A stretch of DNA of 64,000 bases from Cupriavidus taiwanensis. Lineage in GTDB: Bacteria > Pseudomonadota > Gammaproteobacteria > Burkholderiales > Burkholderiaceae. Position 1 is the stretch's first letter; each line of letters starts with the position of its first letter. The translations under genes were made by a program, and so were the position numbers. The notes under the pieces were generated by a model. It did no database searches. It saw nothing but the letters and a program-made list of their open reading frames with translations, and was not told where the DNA came from. Below are positions 1 to 8,752 of the stretch, in pieces. The stretch is taken from positions 1,763,583 to 1,827,582 of the forward strand of contig NZ_LT984803.1 in the NCBI RefSeq assembly GCF_900250115.1, read 5' to 3'.

Positions 1-233
1 ACGTCGCCCAGCAGGCCGTTGGGACTGTTCTGGCTGTCCTCGACCTGCACCAGGATGTTGGCCTCGTACACCGGACGCGCCAGGAACGCGTAGCCGACCC
101 CGAGCGCCAGGATGGCGAATGCAATCGCCGCGATCAGCCAGCGGTTGGCCACCAGCACGTCCAGGTAGCGGACGACGGCAATCTCGTCCGACTGGGACGG
201 CGCCGCGACGGGAACATAAGTGGACTGGTTCAT
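1..233 (-). CDS. Wzc/EpsB-like polysaccharide chain-length determinant and tyrosine autokinase, N-terminal part only
   Basis: Only the first 77 or so codons are in the window; the gene runs off the left edge. The start is ATG at 233. The fragment shows a short cytoplasmic N terminus, one hydrophobic segment (about residues 33-52, rich in Ala, Ile and Leu) and then the start of a periplasmic loop reading RPVYEANILVQVED, which is the typical beginning of a Wzz/GumC domain. In this family the protein sets chain length and couples phosphorylation to capsule or EPS export at the inner membrane. It follows a Wza-like exporter and a Wzb-like phosphatase in the same direction, the usual order of an exopolysaccharide operon. 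The kinase domain cannot be verified here. Confidence 0.85.
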   Translation of the reverse strand, partial: MNQSTYVPVAAPSQSDEIAVVRYLDVLVANRWLIAAIAFAILALGVGYAFLARPVYEANILVQVEDSQNSPNGLLGD

Positions 234-254
234 GGCAGGCAGGACAGTATCGGT

Positions 255-692
255 TTAACCCAGGGCCCGGATGCGCGGCACCCAGGACTCCACGCCACGC
301 TGGATCAGCTGCAGCGCGCTCTCGAATGCCGCACGGGGCTGGCGGTAGGGATCGGGCACATCGAGCTGTTCCAGCTCGCCCAGGCGGAACACCCGTCCGG
401 TGGTCGCGGGATGCAGCCGCTGGATCTCCTGCCGCTGCGCACCGTCCATCACCAGGATCAGGTCCGCGCGCCGGATCAGCACATGATTGAGTTGCTGGGC
501 CCGGTGCCCGGAAATATCCACGCCCTGGCGGCTCATCAGGTCCACCGCCTGCGGATCCGCCGCGTGCCCGGACAGCGCGCCGAGGCCAGCGGAAACTACC
601 TCTGCGTCGGGCAGCGCCTGCCGGAGCAGGCCCTGCGCCATCGGGCTGCGGCAGATATTTCCAATGCAGACCACGAGTACGGTCTTGATCAT
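255..692 (-). CDS. Low-molecular-weight protein-tyrosine phosphatase (Wzb/EpsP type)
   Basis: A 145-residue cytoplasmic phosphatase. The catalytic P-loop CIGNICRSP is at residues 9-17 (C-x5-R-S) and the general-acid motif DPYRQP is near residue 115, both diagnostic of the family. It is expected to dephosphorylate the C-terminal tyrosines of the partner autokinase encoded just downstream (positions 233 to 1). Its ATG at 692 overlaps the stop of the exporter gene by 4 bases (ATGA), so the two are translationally coupled. The larger open frame that reads through this region from 1544 is not real upstream of position 692. Confidence 0.92.
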   Translation of the reverse strand: MIKTVLVVCIGNICRSPMAQGLLRQALPDAEVVSAGLGALSGHAADPQAVDLMSRQGVDISGHRAQQLNHVLIRRADLILVMDGAQRQEIQRLHPATTGRVFRLGELEQLDVPDPYRQPRAAFESALQLIQRGVESWVPRIRALG

Positions 693-1864
693 TTGACTGC
701 GTTCGCGGTGGAGGTGAAGAAGTTGCCGCTGGGCACCAGCTGGTTGATCACGCGGCTCCAGCGCACCACGCCTGCGGCATCGACATAGACCACGTCGCGC
801 GGCTTCAGCTCGAAGGCCTCGGCCAGGGCAAAGGCGACCGGCGACTTGCCGTCGAGGTGGAACACCTCGGCCTCGCCGTCGGCGGCCTTGCGGATCACGT
901 AGAGTTCCTTGGCGTTGGCGGAATTGGGGTTCAGGCCGCCGGCCTCGCCGATCGCCTCGCTCAGGGTGAGCCGGCCGTTGCGCGGCATCACCGGGGTCGG
1001 CTTCACGACTTCGCCGGTGACGAAGACCTTGCTGTCCTCGCGTTGCTCCACGCGCACGATGTCGCCATTGCGCAGCAGGATGCGCGCCGGGTCGATGCCT
1101 TGCTGCAGCAGCGCCGGCAGGCTGACGTAATAAATCTTGCCCTCGCGCGAGATGCGGATGCGGCTGTTGTCGCCGGTCAGCACGTTGATGCCGCCGGCGC
1201 GGTTGAGCGCCTCGACCAGCGTCATCGGCACGTCGTCGATATTCTGCGGCCCAGGCGTCTTCACTTCGCCGTCGAGGTAGACACGCTTGCTGCGAAACGC
1301 CAGCACGCGCACCGTGACCTGCGGCATCGTCACCACGGGCTTGAGCTGGGTGCTCAGCTGCCCGCGGATCTGGTCCGGGGTCTGGCCCAGCACCTTGAGC
1401 ACGCCGGCATAGGGAAACTGGATGGTGCCCGCCGGACTGACCACATAGCCCGGAATGTTGGCCGCGCCGCTGTAGCTGGGAATCTCGTAGGCGGCGCCGA
1501 TCGAGTAGGTCTGCGTGGGGAACACCAGTTCCGGGTGGTCCCACACCACGATCGAGAGAATGTCGCCGACCCCTACGGTATAGGGTCCGGGCTCGCCGAA
1601 CAAGGCTTCGACGCCGGCGTTCGCGGCCGGCACGGCGGCCTTCAGCGTGCGCACCAGCGCCGGCGTGATCTGCGTGATCTTGGGCACCGACTGCGGATCC
1701 TCCGGATCCAGCGGGCGCTGCGGGTCAAAGCGCATGCCCGGCGCCAGCGCGCACGATGCCAGCAACGGAACGATCCCCAGGCACATGACGGCCCTGCCAA
1801 ACCTCAAGCTGCTTGAAAGCTTTAGCACTCTCGATGATTCCCTTGTTTGCAAGAAGACCCGCAT
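689..1864 (-). CDS. Wza-like outer-membrane polysaccharide export lipoprotein (EpsA type)
   Basis: A 391-residue lipoprotein. The signal peptide ends in the lipobox LASC with lipidated Cys38, following the hydrophobic run CLGIVPLLAS. A poly_export (PES) domain starts near residue 95 (YTVGVGDILSIVVWDHPELV) and is followed by two SLBB-like repeats (one beginning KRVYLDGEV, another SKVFVTGEV). In this family the octamer forms the outer-membrane channel for capsule or EPS. Met27 would be a shorter alternative start, but Met1 gives a normal charged n-region. It is the first gene of the minus-strand export operon; the promoter should lie in the 500-bp region to its right. Confidence 0.92.
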   Translation of the reverse strand: MRVFLQTRESSRVLKLSSSLRFGRAVMCLGIVPLLASCALAPGMRFDPQRPLDPEDPQSVPKITQITPALVRTLKAAVPAANAGVEALFGEPGPYTVGVGDILSIVVWDHPELVFPTQTYSIGAAYEIPSYSGAANIPGYVVSPAGTIQFPYAGVLKVLGQTPDQIRGQLSTQLKPVVTMPQVTVRVLAFRSKRVYLDGEVKTPGPQNIDDVPMTLVEALNRAGGINVLTGDNSRIRISREGKIYYVSLPALLQQGIDPARILLRNGDIVRVEQREDSKVFVTGEVVKPTPVMPRNGRLTLSEAIGEAGGLNPNSANAKELYVIRKAADGEAEVFHLDGKSPVAFALAEAFELKPRDVVYVDAAGVVRWSRVINQLVPSGNFFTSTANAVK

Positions 1865-1989
1865 GGCCCGCCGCCACCCTGGCGTAATGCACAGCGGTGA
1901 CCCCGCTGGCTCGGCATGGCACCGGGGTGCCTGTCCGCTTGTGTGTACGGCTGCGGAACTGAACCTGGCGGTTTGACTGGTTGTGCCCG

Positions 1990-2010
1990 GCGCGCTGGGC
2001 GCGCTCTTTT
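1990..2010 (+). terminator. Terminator-like hairpin in the galU leader
   Basis: GCGCGC (1990-1995) and GCGCGC (1999-2004) form a six-pair self-complementary stem with loop TGG, followed by TCTTTT. There is no plus-strand gene upstream, so it would terminate a leader or small RNA. The stem is short and could be chance in GC-rich DNA. Confidence 0.35.
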
Positions 2011-2202
2011 CTGCACTGCGTCATCCGTAAATGACCGGCGAAGTTTATGGCTCGCGGGACTACATCTTCAAGGCGCGGCCGGCGTTTTTGCCAAGTTTCC
2101 GATCCCCCCATCGGAGTGGAACCGAATTCCGTCCCAACGCCTGAGGGGTACCGCGGGTGGTGCGACGCAGCACAATCGCGGGTGGCACCCCGTGCCGACT
2201 TA

Positions 2203-2250
2203 AGGGTGTAGGCGATTGATTCCCTGTTGCGCCTACACCCTCTTTCTTTG
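2203..2250 (+). terminator. Strong hairpin plus T-tract upstream of galU (attenuator or small-RNA end)
   Basis: A perfect 12-bp inverted repeat, AGGGTGTAGGCG at 2203-2214 and CGCCTACACCCT at 2230-2241, with a 15-nt loop, is followed at once by TCTTTCTTT. This has the form of a Rho-independent terminator acting on plus-strand transcripts. The nearest upstream gene points the other way, so the terminated RNA must start inside the intergenic region: either an attenuated galU leader or a small RNA. Confidence 0.6.
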
Positions 2251-2366
2251 CCGGCGGCTGAAGGCAGGCGTCGCCGCAAACGCGTCAATCTCCGTAATCG
2301 CCGAAATTGCCATAGTCGCCGCCATCGCACCCGAGCGTTGCCGAACCTTTGAAGGGAACCACTGAA

Positions 2367-3263
<897 letters not shown>

Positions 3264-3286
3264 CGCCCCCTTCCGCCCCTTCCGAA

Positions 3287-3329
3287 CCGCAAGGCAACCG
3301 CAAGGCAACCGCAAGCAACCACAAGGCAG
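3287..3329 (+). repeat. Four imperfect 11-bp tandem repeats between galU and uppP
   Basis: Copies of CCGCAAGGCAA at 3287-3297 and 3298-3308 are exact; 3309-3318 (CCGCAAGCAA) lacks one base and 3319-3329 (CCACAAGGCAG) has two changes. They occupy most of the 73-bp gap and lie right upstream of the uppP start codon, whose ribosome site is otherwise weak. Confidence 0.75.
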
Positions 3330-3336
3330 CCGCCAC

Positions 3337-4152
3337 ATGATCGACTGGATCCACCTGGGCAAGGCGTTCTTTCTCGGCCTGCTCGAGGGCCTGACGGAAT
3401 TCCTGCCCATTTCGAGCACCGGGCACCTGATCCTGGTCGGCGACTGGATCGACTTCAGCTCGCACGAGGCGCGCGTATTCGACGTGGTGATCCAGCTGGG
3501 CGCGATCCTCGCCGTGTGCTGGCTGTACCGGGCCAGGATCACGCACCTGTGCGAGGGCGTGCTGCGGCGCGATCCCGACGCGCTGCGCTTCGCCACCGCG
3601 GTGCTGGTCGCCTTCCTGCCCGCCGCTGTCATCGGCGCGCTGCTCATCGGCCCGATCAAGCACCACCTCTTCGATCCGGCCGTGGTCGCCGCCGCGCTGA
3701 TCGCTGGCGGGCTGGTGATCCTGTGGGCAGAGCGGCGCAGCGCCGCGCCGCGCATCCACGCCATCGAGGACTTCGGCTGGAAGCAGGCCATCGGCATCGG
3801 CTTCGCGCAGTGCGTGGCGATGATCCCCGGCACGTCCCGCTCCGGCGCCACCATCGTCGGCGGCATGTTGTCAGGCGTGTCGCGGCAGGCGGCGACCGAG
3901 TTTTCGTTCTTCCTCGCCATCCCCACCATGCTCGGCGCCGCCGGCTACGACGCCATGCGGCACTACCACCTGCTCAGCCTGCAGGATATCTGGTCCATTG
4001 CCGCCGGCTTCACCGCCGCGTTCATTTCTGCGCTTTTCGTCGTCAATGCGCTGGTGCGGCTGGTGGCGCGGCATTCGCTGCGGGTATTTGCGTGGTATCG
4101 GATCGGGTTGGGGCTGGTGATCGGGGTGTTGAGTCTGGGGTGGTCGTTCTGA
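3337..4152 (+). CDS. uppP: Undecaprenyl-diphosphatase
   Basis: A 271-residue polytopic inner-membrane enzyme that dephosphorylates undecaprenyl diphosphate, recycling the lipid carrier for peptidoglycan and polysaccharide synthesis (also called BacA). Both family signatures are present: EGLTEFLPISSTGH at about residues 18-31 and MIPGTSRSGATIVGG at about 162-176, with several hydrophobic segments between. The start ATG 3337 gives MIDWIHLGKAFFLGLLEG, the typical beginning; the open frame upstream of it overlaps galU and is not used. It probably shares a transcript with galU. Confidence 0.95.
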   Translation: MIDWIHLGKAFFLGLLEGLTEFLPISSTGHLILVGDWIDFSSHEARVFDVVIQLGAILAVCWLYRARITHLCEGVLRRDPDALRFATAVLVAFLPAAVIGALLIGPIKHHLFDPAVVAAALIAGGLVILWAERRSAAPRIHAIEDFGWKQAIGIGFAQCVAMIPGTSRSGATIVGGMLSGVSRQAATEFSFFLAIPTMLGAAGYDAMRHYHLLSLQDIWSIAAGFTAAFISALFVVNALVRLVARHSLRVFAWYRIGLGLVIGVLSLGWSF

Positions 4153-4165
4153 GGCGGGTCTCGCT

Positions 4166-4195
4166 GGCGGCGCCTGGCAGCCGCGGCCGCCTTTT
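4166..4195 (+). terminator. Possible terminator after uppP
   Basis: GGCGGC (4166-4171) and GCCGCC (4186-4191) can pair across a 14-nt loop and are followed by TTTT, 14 bases after the uppP stop codon. Confidence 0.45.
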
Positions 4196-4285
4196 CCAGG
4201 CACCGGCATTGCGCATCAGCTACTATGAAGGGCGTCGGCCCAGATTATTCCCCGCTCACGTCTTCCACCCCGCTGCCATCTGCCC

Positions 4286-4837
4286 ATGCAAGAGCGCGAT
4301 CCGGCAACAGTATTCGCACCATTCAACCTGACCTTGCACGACGGTCGGGAGATCCTGGTGCGAGAAATTGGCGAAGGTGACAAGGCCAGCCTGCTGGCTG
4401 CGTTCGACCGGCTTTCCGCCGATGCGCGGTATACCCGCTTCATGGCGGCCATGCGGCAGCTGCCGGAGTCGATGCTCGAGCAGGCGACCCATCCGTCGCC
4501 GGAGCGCGAGTTTGCCCTGGTGGCGATCGCCACCGAGACCGGCGCGCCGGTCATCGTGGGCGGTGCCCGCTATGCTGCCGCACCGGGCAGCGACGCTTGC
4601 GAGTTCGCCGTGACGGTCGGCGACAACTGGCATGGGCTCGGCCTCGCCAGCCAGTTGATGCGGGCCCTGGTCGATGTTGCCAGGCGCCGCGGATACCGGC
4701 GCATGGAAGGTTATGTGCTGTCGTCGAATACCGCCATGCGACGCCTGGCCAAGCGATTGGGATTTGCCGACACACCGTGTCCTGACGACGCCACGCTACG
4801 CGTCGTTGCGCTGGCGTTGCAGGGCAACGAGCAATAG
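4286..4837 (+). CDS. GNAT-family N-acetyltransferase
   Basis: A 183-residue single-domain acetyltransferase. The acetyl-CoA binding motif A is visible as VTVGDNWHGLGLASQLM (about residues 111-127, pattern Q/R-x-x-G-x-G/A in the form HGLGLAS), followed by the typical RGYRRMEGYVLSSNTAMRRLAKRLGF end of the fold. Such stand-alone domains resemble the acetyltransferase module of Pat-type protein lysine acetyltransferases, but the substrate cannot be told from the sequence. It stands alone about 130 bp after uppP. Confidence 0.8.
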   Translation: MQERDPATVFAPFNLTLHDGREILVREIGEGDKASLLAAFDRLSADARYTRFMAAMRQLPESMLEQATHPSPEREFALVAIATETGAPVIVGGARYAAAPGSDACEFAVTVGDNWHGLGLASQLMRALVDVARRRGYRRMEGYVLSSNTAMRRLAKRLGFADTPCPDDATLRVVALALQGNEQ

Positions 4838-5039
4838 CCGGTGCGTGCGCCAGGTCAGGGGCGGCTCACGCCATGATGTTGACGCCGCACTTCTACGGGA
4901 CCGGCTCCGCTGCAGAGAGAAAATTTTTCCAGGCGCGAGACAAGACAGCCGCGCATTGGCTTGGGTGACGCCTGATCCATGCCATGCGCCCCCGCCTGGG
5001 GGGCAAGCTGCGTCCGCGCCCAGGCGATGAAGCAGGAGG

Positions 5040-5909
5040 CTATGCGCGCAGGAAGCTGCCGATGGCCCTGGCTGCGCTGTCCGCGCCAGTCACCAGAAAG
5101 AGGTGCCCGTCGTCGACCAGCTGCAGGGTCGCGTGGGGAATGGCAGCGGCCAGGATCCTGGCATTGAGCAGCGGCACGATCGGGTCGTCGGTGCCATGCA
5201 TCACCAGCGTGGGCTGCTTCAGCGCGCCCAGCCAGGGCAGGCTGCTCCAGCCCCAGGCCGCCAGCAGCTGGTAGAGGTAGCCGCGTCCGCGCGGCGGCTG
5301 CATGTGCCGGCCGTGCTCGTCGAGCCAGGCGGGGTCATGGCGCAAGGCGCCGCCATACAGGTCGGCGCCAACGCGGCGCAGGTACTGCGGATCGGTATAG
5401 CGGCGCAGGCCGATCATCTTGGACAGCACCGACAGCCTGCCGGGCACCATGATGACGCCGGGCGAGGTGGCCGCCAGCACCAGGCGCCGGCAACGGTGGG
5501 CGTGAAGCCGGGCAAACTCCTGGGCCAGCGCCCCGCCCCACGACACGCCAAGCGTATCGACCTGGCCATCGTAGCCAAGGTGCGACAGCAGCCGGTCGGC
5601 CAGCACGCAGAGATTGGAGAAGCGGTAAGGCACCAGCGGCGCGGGCGAGCCGCCGACGCCGGGAACGTCGAAGAGAATCACCTCGAAGTCCGGCAGTGCC
5701 TCGACAAAGGGCTTGAGCAGTTCGAAGTTGGCGCCGATGCCGTTGAAGATCAGCAGCGGCGGCCCTGCGTCGCGGCCTCGCCGGATGCCGGTCCTGAGTA
5801 CCTGGCCGCCCAGATCCACGGTCCGGACCTGGAGCTCGTGGCCGGCTTGTTTGCCGGCTTGTTTGCCGGCTTGTTTGCCGGCTTGCGTGCCGGCATCGAT
5901 GGTTGTCAT
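5040..5909 (-). CDS. phaZ: Intracellular medium-chain-length PHA depolymerase (Pseudomonas PhaZ type)
   Basis: A 289-residue alpha/beta hydrolase. The nucleophile elbow GVSWGG places Ser123, with Asp241/242 in HGTDDP and His269 in DDGHLFLVT completing the triad. The whole C-terminal half (QPTLVMHGTDDPIVPLLN, then DDGHLFLVT) follows the Pseudomonas mcl-PHA depolymerase rather than the short-chain PhaZ of Cupriavidus. It should hydrolyse stored PHA granules to 3-hydroxyacids. I chose ATG 5909 (AGGA nine bases upstream) over ATG 5960; either way the N terminus contains an unusual AGKQ repeat (residues about 9-22) not needed by the fold. It is the last gene of the PHA operon. Confidence 0.85.
   Translation of the reverse strand: MTTIDAGTQAGKQAGKQAGKQAGHELQVRTVDLGGQVLRTGIRRGRDAGPPLLIFNGIGANFELLKPFVEALPDFEVILFDVPGVGGSPAPLVPYRFSNLCVLADRLLSHLGYDGQVDTLGVSWGGALAQEFARLHAHRCRRLVLAATSPGVIMVPGRLSVLSKMIGLRRYTDPQYLRRVGADLYGGALRHDPAWLDEHGRHMQPPRGRGYLYQLLAAWGWSSLPWLGALKQPTLVMHGTDDPIVPLLNARILAAAIPHATLQLVDDGHLFLVTGADSAARAIGSFLRA
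5841..5888 (-). repeat. 12-bp tandem repeat inside the 5' end of phaZ
   Basis: On the plus strand GCCGGCTTGTTT occurs three times exactly (5841-5852, 5853-5864, 5865-5876) and a fourth time with two changes (5877-5888). Read on the coding strand each unit encodes Ala-Gly-Lys-Gln. Exact DNA identity points to recent slippage, so copy number may vary between strains without shifting the frame. Confidence 0.95.
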
Positions 5910-5972
5910 CGGTTCGTCCTGGAGACGTTGGCGCAGGGGCATGGCCGGCGCACCGGCCATGCCCGCCGGTTC

Positions 5973-6413
5973 TCATGACTTCGGGCGCAGAATCCCCTTC
6001 ACCTCCTCGACATTCTCCGCGATGCGCCGGCCGACCGTGGCGATGCTGTCCGCCTGGGTCTTGTAGAGCGTGTCGCTCAGGCCGCGCAGGCCTGCCACGG
6101 CCTTGTGCAGCGAGCGCGGCAGCGTTTCCGCGACCCTGGCAGAAGCCTTGCCCTCGGCGGACTCGCCGCCGCGCGCCAGCGCCTGCAGGTCGGCGGCGGT
6201 ATCGCACAGGTACTCGGCCTGCTGGCGCACCAGCGACTGCAGGCCGCCCAGCAGCGTGATGTTGATGCTGGCCAGCGCCTCGATGTCCTTGCGGCGCGAC
6301 TCGAGGATCGCGGCGGGGTCCAGGCGATTGTGCCGGACGAAGTCAAGCAGCTTGCGGTGCGGGGCCTGGGAAGCCTGTTGGGCCGAGGCGCCCGCGGTGT
6401 TGGTCGATTCCAT
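5973..6413 (-). CDS. Phasin-family PHA granule-associated protein
   Basis: A 146-residue, largely helical amphipathic protein with a phasin-type core, ESRRKDIEALASINITL then LQSLVRQQAEYL, around residues 39-70. Phasins coat PHA granules and influence granule size and enzyme access. ATG 6413 is preceded by GAGGAG. It lies between the synthase (71 bp upstream) and the depolymerase (63 bp downstream) in the same direction, which supports the granule role. It is short compared with the roughly 190-residue PhaP1 of Cupriavidus and only modestly similar, so the exact phasin class is uncertain. Confidence 0.8.
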   Translation of the reverse strand: MESTNTAGASAQQASQAPHRKLLDFVRHNRLDPAAILESRRKDIEALASINITLLGGLQSLVRQQAEYLCDTAADLQALARGGESAEGKASARVAETLPRSLHKAVAGLRGLSDTLYKTQADSIATVGRRIAENVEEVKGILRPKS

Positions 6414-6484
6414 TTAAGTATCTCCTCACGGTTGGGTTGAAAAAATCGAAACTGCGGCTGGGCGCCGCGCCATGGGCCGGCGCA

Positions 6485-8236
6485 TCACGCTTCGGTCACA
6501 TAGCGGCCGGGCGCTTCGCCACAGGGCGCGAATTGCGCGCTGCCGAAAGCGTCCGGGGCGCGGCGCCTGGGTCCCGAGCGCGCCTTCAGCCACTGGCCCC
6601 AGTGCTCCCACCACGAGCCCTGCACGGCGGTCGCGCCGTCAAGCCAGGCCTGTGGATCGGCGCCCGGCGCCTCGCTGCGGAAGAACCGCGCCTTCGGGTT
6701 GCCGGGGGGATTGACCAGGCTCTGCACGTGGCCGCTGGAACTCAGCACGAACTCGGTGCGCCCGCCAAAGGCGCGCATCGACCGGTAAACCGCCTTCCAT
6801 GGCGTGATGTGGTCGGTCATGCCGGCCATCACATACTTGTCGCAGTTCACGTCCGACAGCGTGATGGCGTGGCCGAGCACATGCAGCGTGCGCGGCGTGG
6901 CGAGCTGGTTCAGCGTGAGCATGTCGAGGAACTGGCCGTGCAGGCCGGCCGGCAGCCGCGTGGTGTCGTTGTTCCAGTAGAGGACATCGAAGGCGGGCGG
7001 CGCATTGCCGAGCAGGTAGTTGTTGACCCAGTAATTCCACACCAGGTCGTTCGGCCGCAGCCAGGCAAAAATCCGTCCCAGCGCCTCGCCGTCGAGCACC
7101 CCGAGCGCGTGGCTGCCCTGCCGTGACGCCGTGACGGCCTCGGGCGTGCTGAACAGCCCGAGCTGCGACTCCGCGTCGAGTCCGAACACCGATACCATCA
7201 GCGTCGCGGCATGCACCAGCTTTTCGCCGCTGGCGGCGCAGTAGCCCATCAGCGCCGCCATGGTCATCGCGCCGGAGCAGGCGCCGTGCAGGTTGACGTC
7301 GGCACTGCCGGTGATGTCGCGGATCGCCCCGATCGCCTCGAGCAGCGCGCTGACATAGCTGTCCAGGTTCCAGTCGCGCTGCGCCGCCGTGGGATTGCGC
7401 CAGCTGACGATGAATACCTGCAGCTCCTGCGCCAGCAGGTACTCCACCATGCTCTTGCCCTGGGCCAGGTCGAACACGTAGAACTTGTTGACCTGCGGCG
7501 GCACGATCAGCTGCGGCCGCGCATGCACGCGGGCCGTGGATGGAGCGTACTGGATCAGTTCCAGCAGCTCGTTGCGGAACACCACCGCGCCCGGCGTCGT
7601 CGCCAGGTTCTTGCCGACGCTGAAGGCTTCCTTGTCCACCTGGGCCGGCATGCCGCCATTGGTCAGGGTATCGCTGACCAGGTTGGCCAGCCCGCTGAAC
7701 AGGTTCATCCCGCATGACTCCACCGTCTTTCTCAGCGCGGCGGGGTTGCCCAGCAGGGTATTGGTCGGGGCCAGCGCATCGATCACCAGCTCGGTGAAGT
7801 ACTGCGCGCGGTGCTTGCTGCGCTCATCCATCGCCGAGCGCCGCACCAGGCCGCCCAGTGCTTCGCGCCAGGCCTGGTAGCCCTGCAGCGACATGCGGTA
7901 CAGCGGGTTGTCGCGCCAGGCCGCATCGCCAAAGCGCCGGTCCCGCGCCGGCGGCAGCGGCGCCGAGCCATCGAGGACGCCGACGAGATCGTGCGCCAGT
8001 TGCGCCTGCTGCTCGAGCACCAGCACCGGCTCCTGTACGCACTGCGCGCCGATCTGCTGCGCGGCGCTGACGAAGTCTTCCGGCCTCAGGCCGACGAATG
8101 GGTTGGGACCGGCCAGCGCCGGGTTCATGTCGATGGCCTCGAAGGCCCCGGCCGCGGTGGCGGCCATCACCGTCGCGGCTTGCTTGTTCCTGCCGGCTTT
8201 GGAGGCCGGCCCGCGCGCCCTGGATGCGGTTGTCAT
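6485..8236 (-). CDS. phaC: Class II-type (medium-chain) poly(3-hydroxyalkanoate) synthase
   Basis: A 583-residue synthase that polymerises (R)-3-hydroxyacyl-CoA into PHA at the granule surface. The lipase-like box GACSG contains nucleophile Cys320; Asp475 (TDHITPW) and His503 (SSSGHVQS) complete the triad. Segments such as NPLYRMSLQGYQAWR, LAPTNTLLGNPAA, FAWLRPNDLVWNYWVNNYLLG and the C-terminal GEAPGRYVTEA match Pseudomonas PhaC1/C2, a class II enzyme for C6-C14 monomers, more than the class I PhaC of Cupriavidus. A start ATG at 8236 has AGGAG upstream. It is flanked by hydratase, phasin and depolymerase genes, so the operon can supply, polymerise and mobilise monomers. Substrate length is inferred. 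Confidence 0.92.
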   Translation of the reverse strand: MTTASRARGPASKAGRNKQAATVMAATAAGAFEAIDMNPALAGPNPFVGLRPEDFVSAAQQIGAQCVQEPVLVLEQQAQLAHDLVGVLDGSAPLPPARDRRFGDAAWRDNPLYRMSLQGYQAWREALGGLVRRSAMDERSKHRAQYFTELVIDALAPTNTLLGNPAALRKTVESCGMNLFSGLANLVSDTLTNGGMPAQVDKEAFSVGKNLATTPGAVVFRNELLELIQYAPSTARVHARPQLIVPPQVNKFYVFDLAQGKSMVEYLLAQELQVFIVSWRNPTAAQRDWNLDSYVSALLEAIGAIRDITGSADVNLHGACSGAMTMAALMGYCAASGEKLVHAATLMVSVFGLDAESQLGLFSTPEAVTASRQGSHALGVLDGEALGRIFAWLRPNDLVWNYWVNNYLLGNAPPAFDVLYWNNDTTRLPAGLHGQFLDMLTLNQLATPRTLHVLGHAITLSDVNCDKYVMAGMTDHITPWKAVYRSMRAFGGRTEFVLSSSGHVQSLVNPPGNPKARFFRSEAPGADPQAWLDGATAVQGSWWEHWGQWLKARSGPRRRAPDAFGSAQFAPCGEAPGRYVTEA

Positions 8237-8287
8237 CTTGCTGCTCCTGCTTTTCCTTGTACCCTGCCCGGTTTCCCGTTTGCCGCC

Positions 8288-8752
8288 TCACGCCATGACC
8301 AGCGCCAGGGCTTCCGCCACCATTGCCGGCCTTGCTTCACCCTCGACTTCCATCGTGTTCTCCGTGCGCAACAGCACGCGGCCATCGCCCTTGTTCTCCG
8401 CGGACAACAGCCTGACGCGATTGCGCACGCGCAAGCCTGCCCTGACCGGCGCCAGGAAACGGGTCTTGTCCAGGCCGTAGTTCACCGCGGCGCGTGCGTC
8501 GCCGGGCACCACGCCCATGCCGGTCAGCTTTCCCGCCAGCAGCGACAGCGTCAGGTAGCCATGGGCGATGGTGGAGCCGAACGGGCTTTCCTTGCGGGCT
8601 CGCTCGACGTCAACGTGAATCCACTGGTGGTCCTCCGTGCATGCCGCGAACGCGTTGATGCGTGCCTGGTCCACTTCCATCCACTCGGACACGCCGAGTT
8701 CCTTGCCGACGAACGCGCAGAGCGTTGCCATGCTGTAGCCTTCGATTGCCAT
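8288..8752 (-). CDS. MaoC-family (R)-specific enoyl-CoA hydratase (PhaJ type)
   Basis: A 154-residue hot-dog fold hydratase. The catalytic pair is in TEDHQWIHVD (Asp41 and His46) and is followed by the conserved GSTIAHGYLTLSL. Enzymes of this type hydrate trans-2-enoyl-CoA from beta-oxidation to (R)-3-hydroxyacyl-CoA, feeding the PHA synthase encoded 51 bp downstream. The ATG at 8752 sits close to GGAGAC; the in-frame ATG eight codons later is a possible alternative. The strict PhaJ motif with NP is replaced by HQW, a variant common in MaoC proteins of this bacterial group, so substrate range is uncertain. Confidence 0.85.
   Translation of the reverse strand: MAIEGYSMATLCAFVGKELGVSEWMEVDQARINAFAACTEDHQWIHVDVERARKESPFGSTIAHGYLTLSLLAGKLTGMGVVPGDARAAVNYGLDKTRFLAPVRAGLRVRNRVRLLSAENKGDGRVLLRTENTMEVEGEARPAMVAEALALVMA

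Larger units (their letters stand above)
1865..2366. promoter_or_regulatory. Divergent intergenic region between the EPS operon and galU
   Basis: About 500 bases with no supportable gene. It must hold the promoter of the minus-strand EPS operon and that of galU. Two hairpins followed by T-rich stretches, both oriented towards galU, are annotated separately. Between them lie two copies of CGCGGGTGG (about 2152 and 2178). I could not pick a convincing -35/-10 pair by eye. Confidence 0.5.

Noticed and set aside
2130..2200. T-box riboswitch-like core (GGGTGGCACC before a terminator hairpin)
   Set aside because: T-boxes are essentially confined to Gram-positive phyla, galU is not an amino-acid or tRNA-synthetase gene, and no specifier stem is visible; kept only as part of the leader observation.
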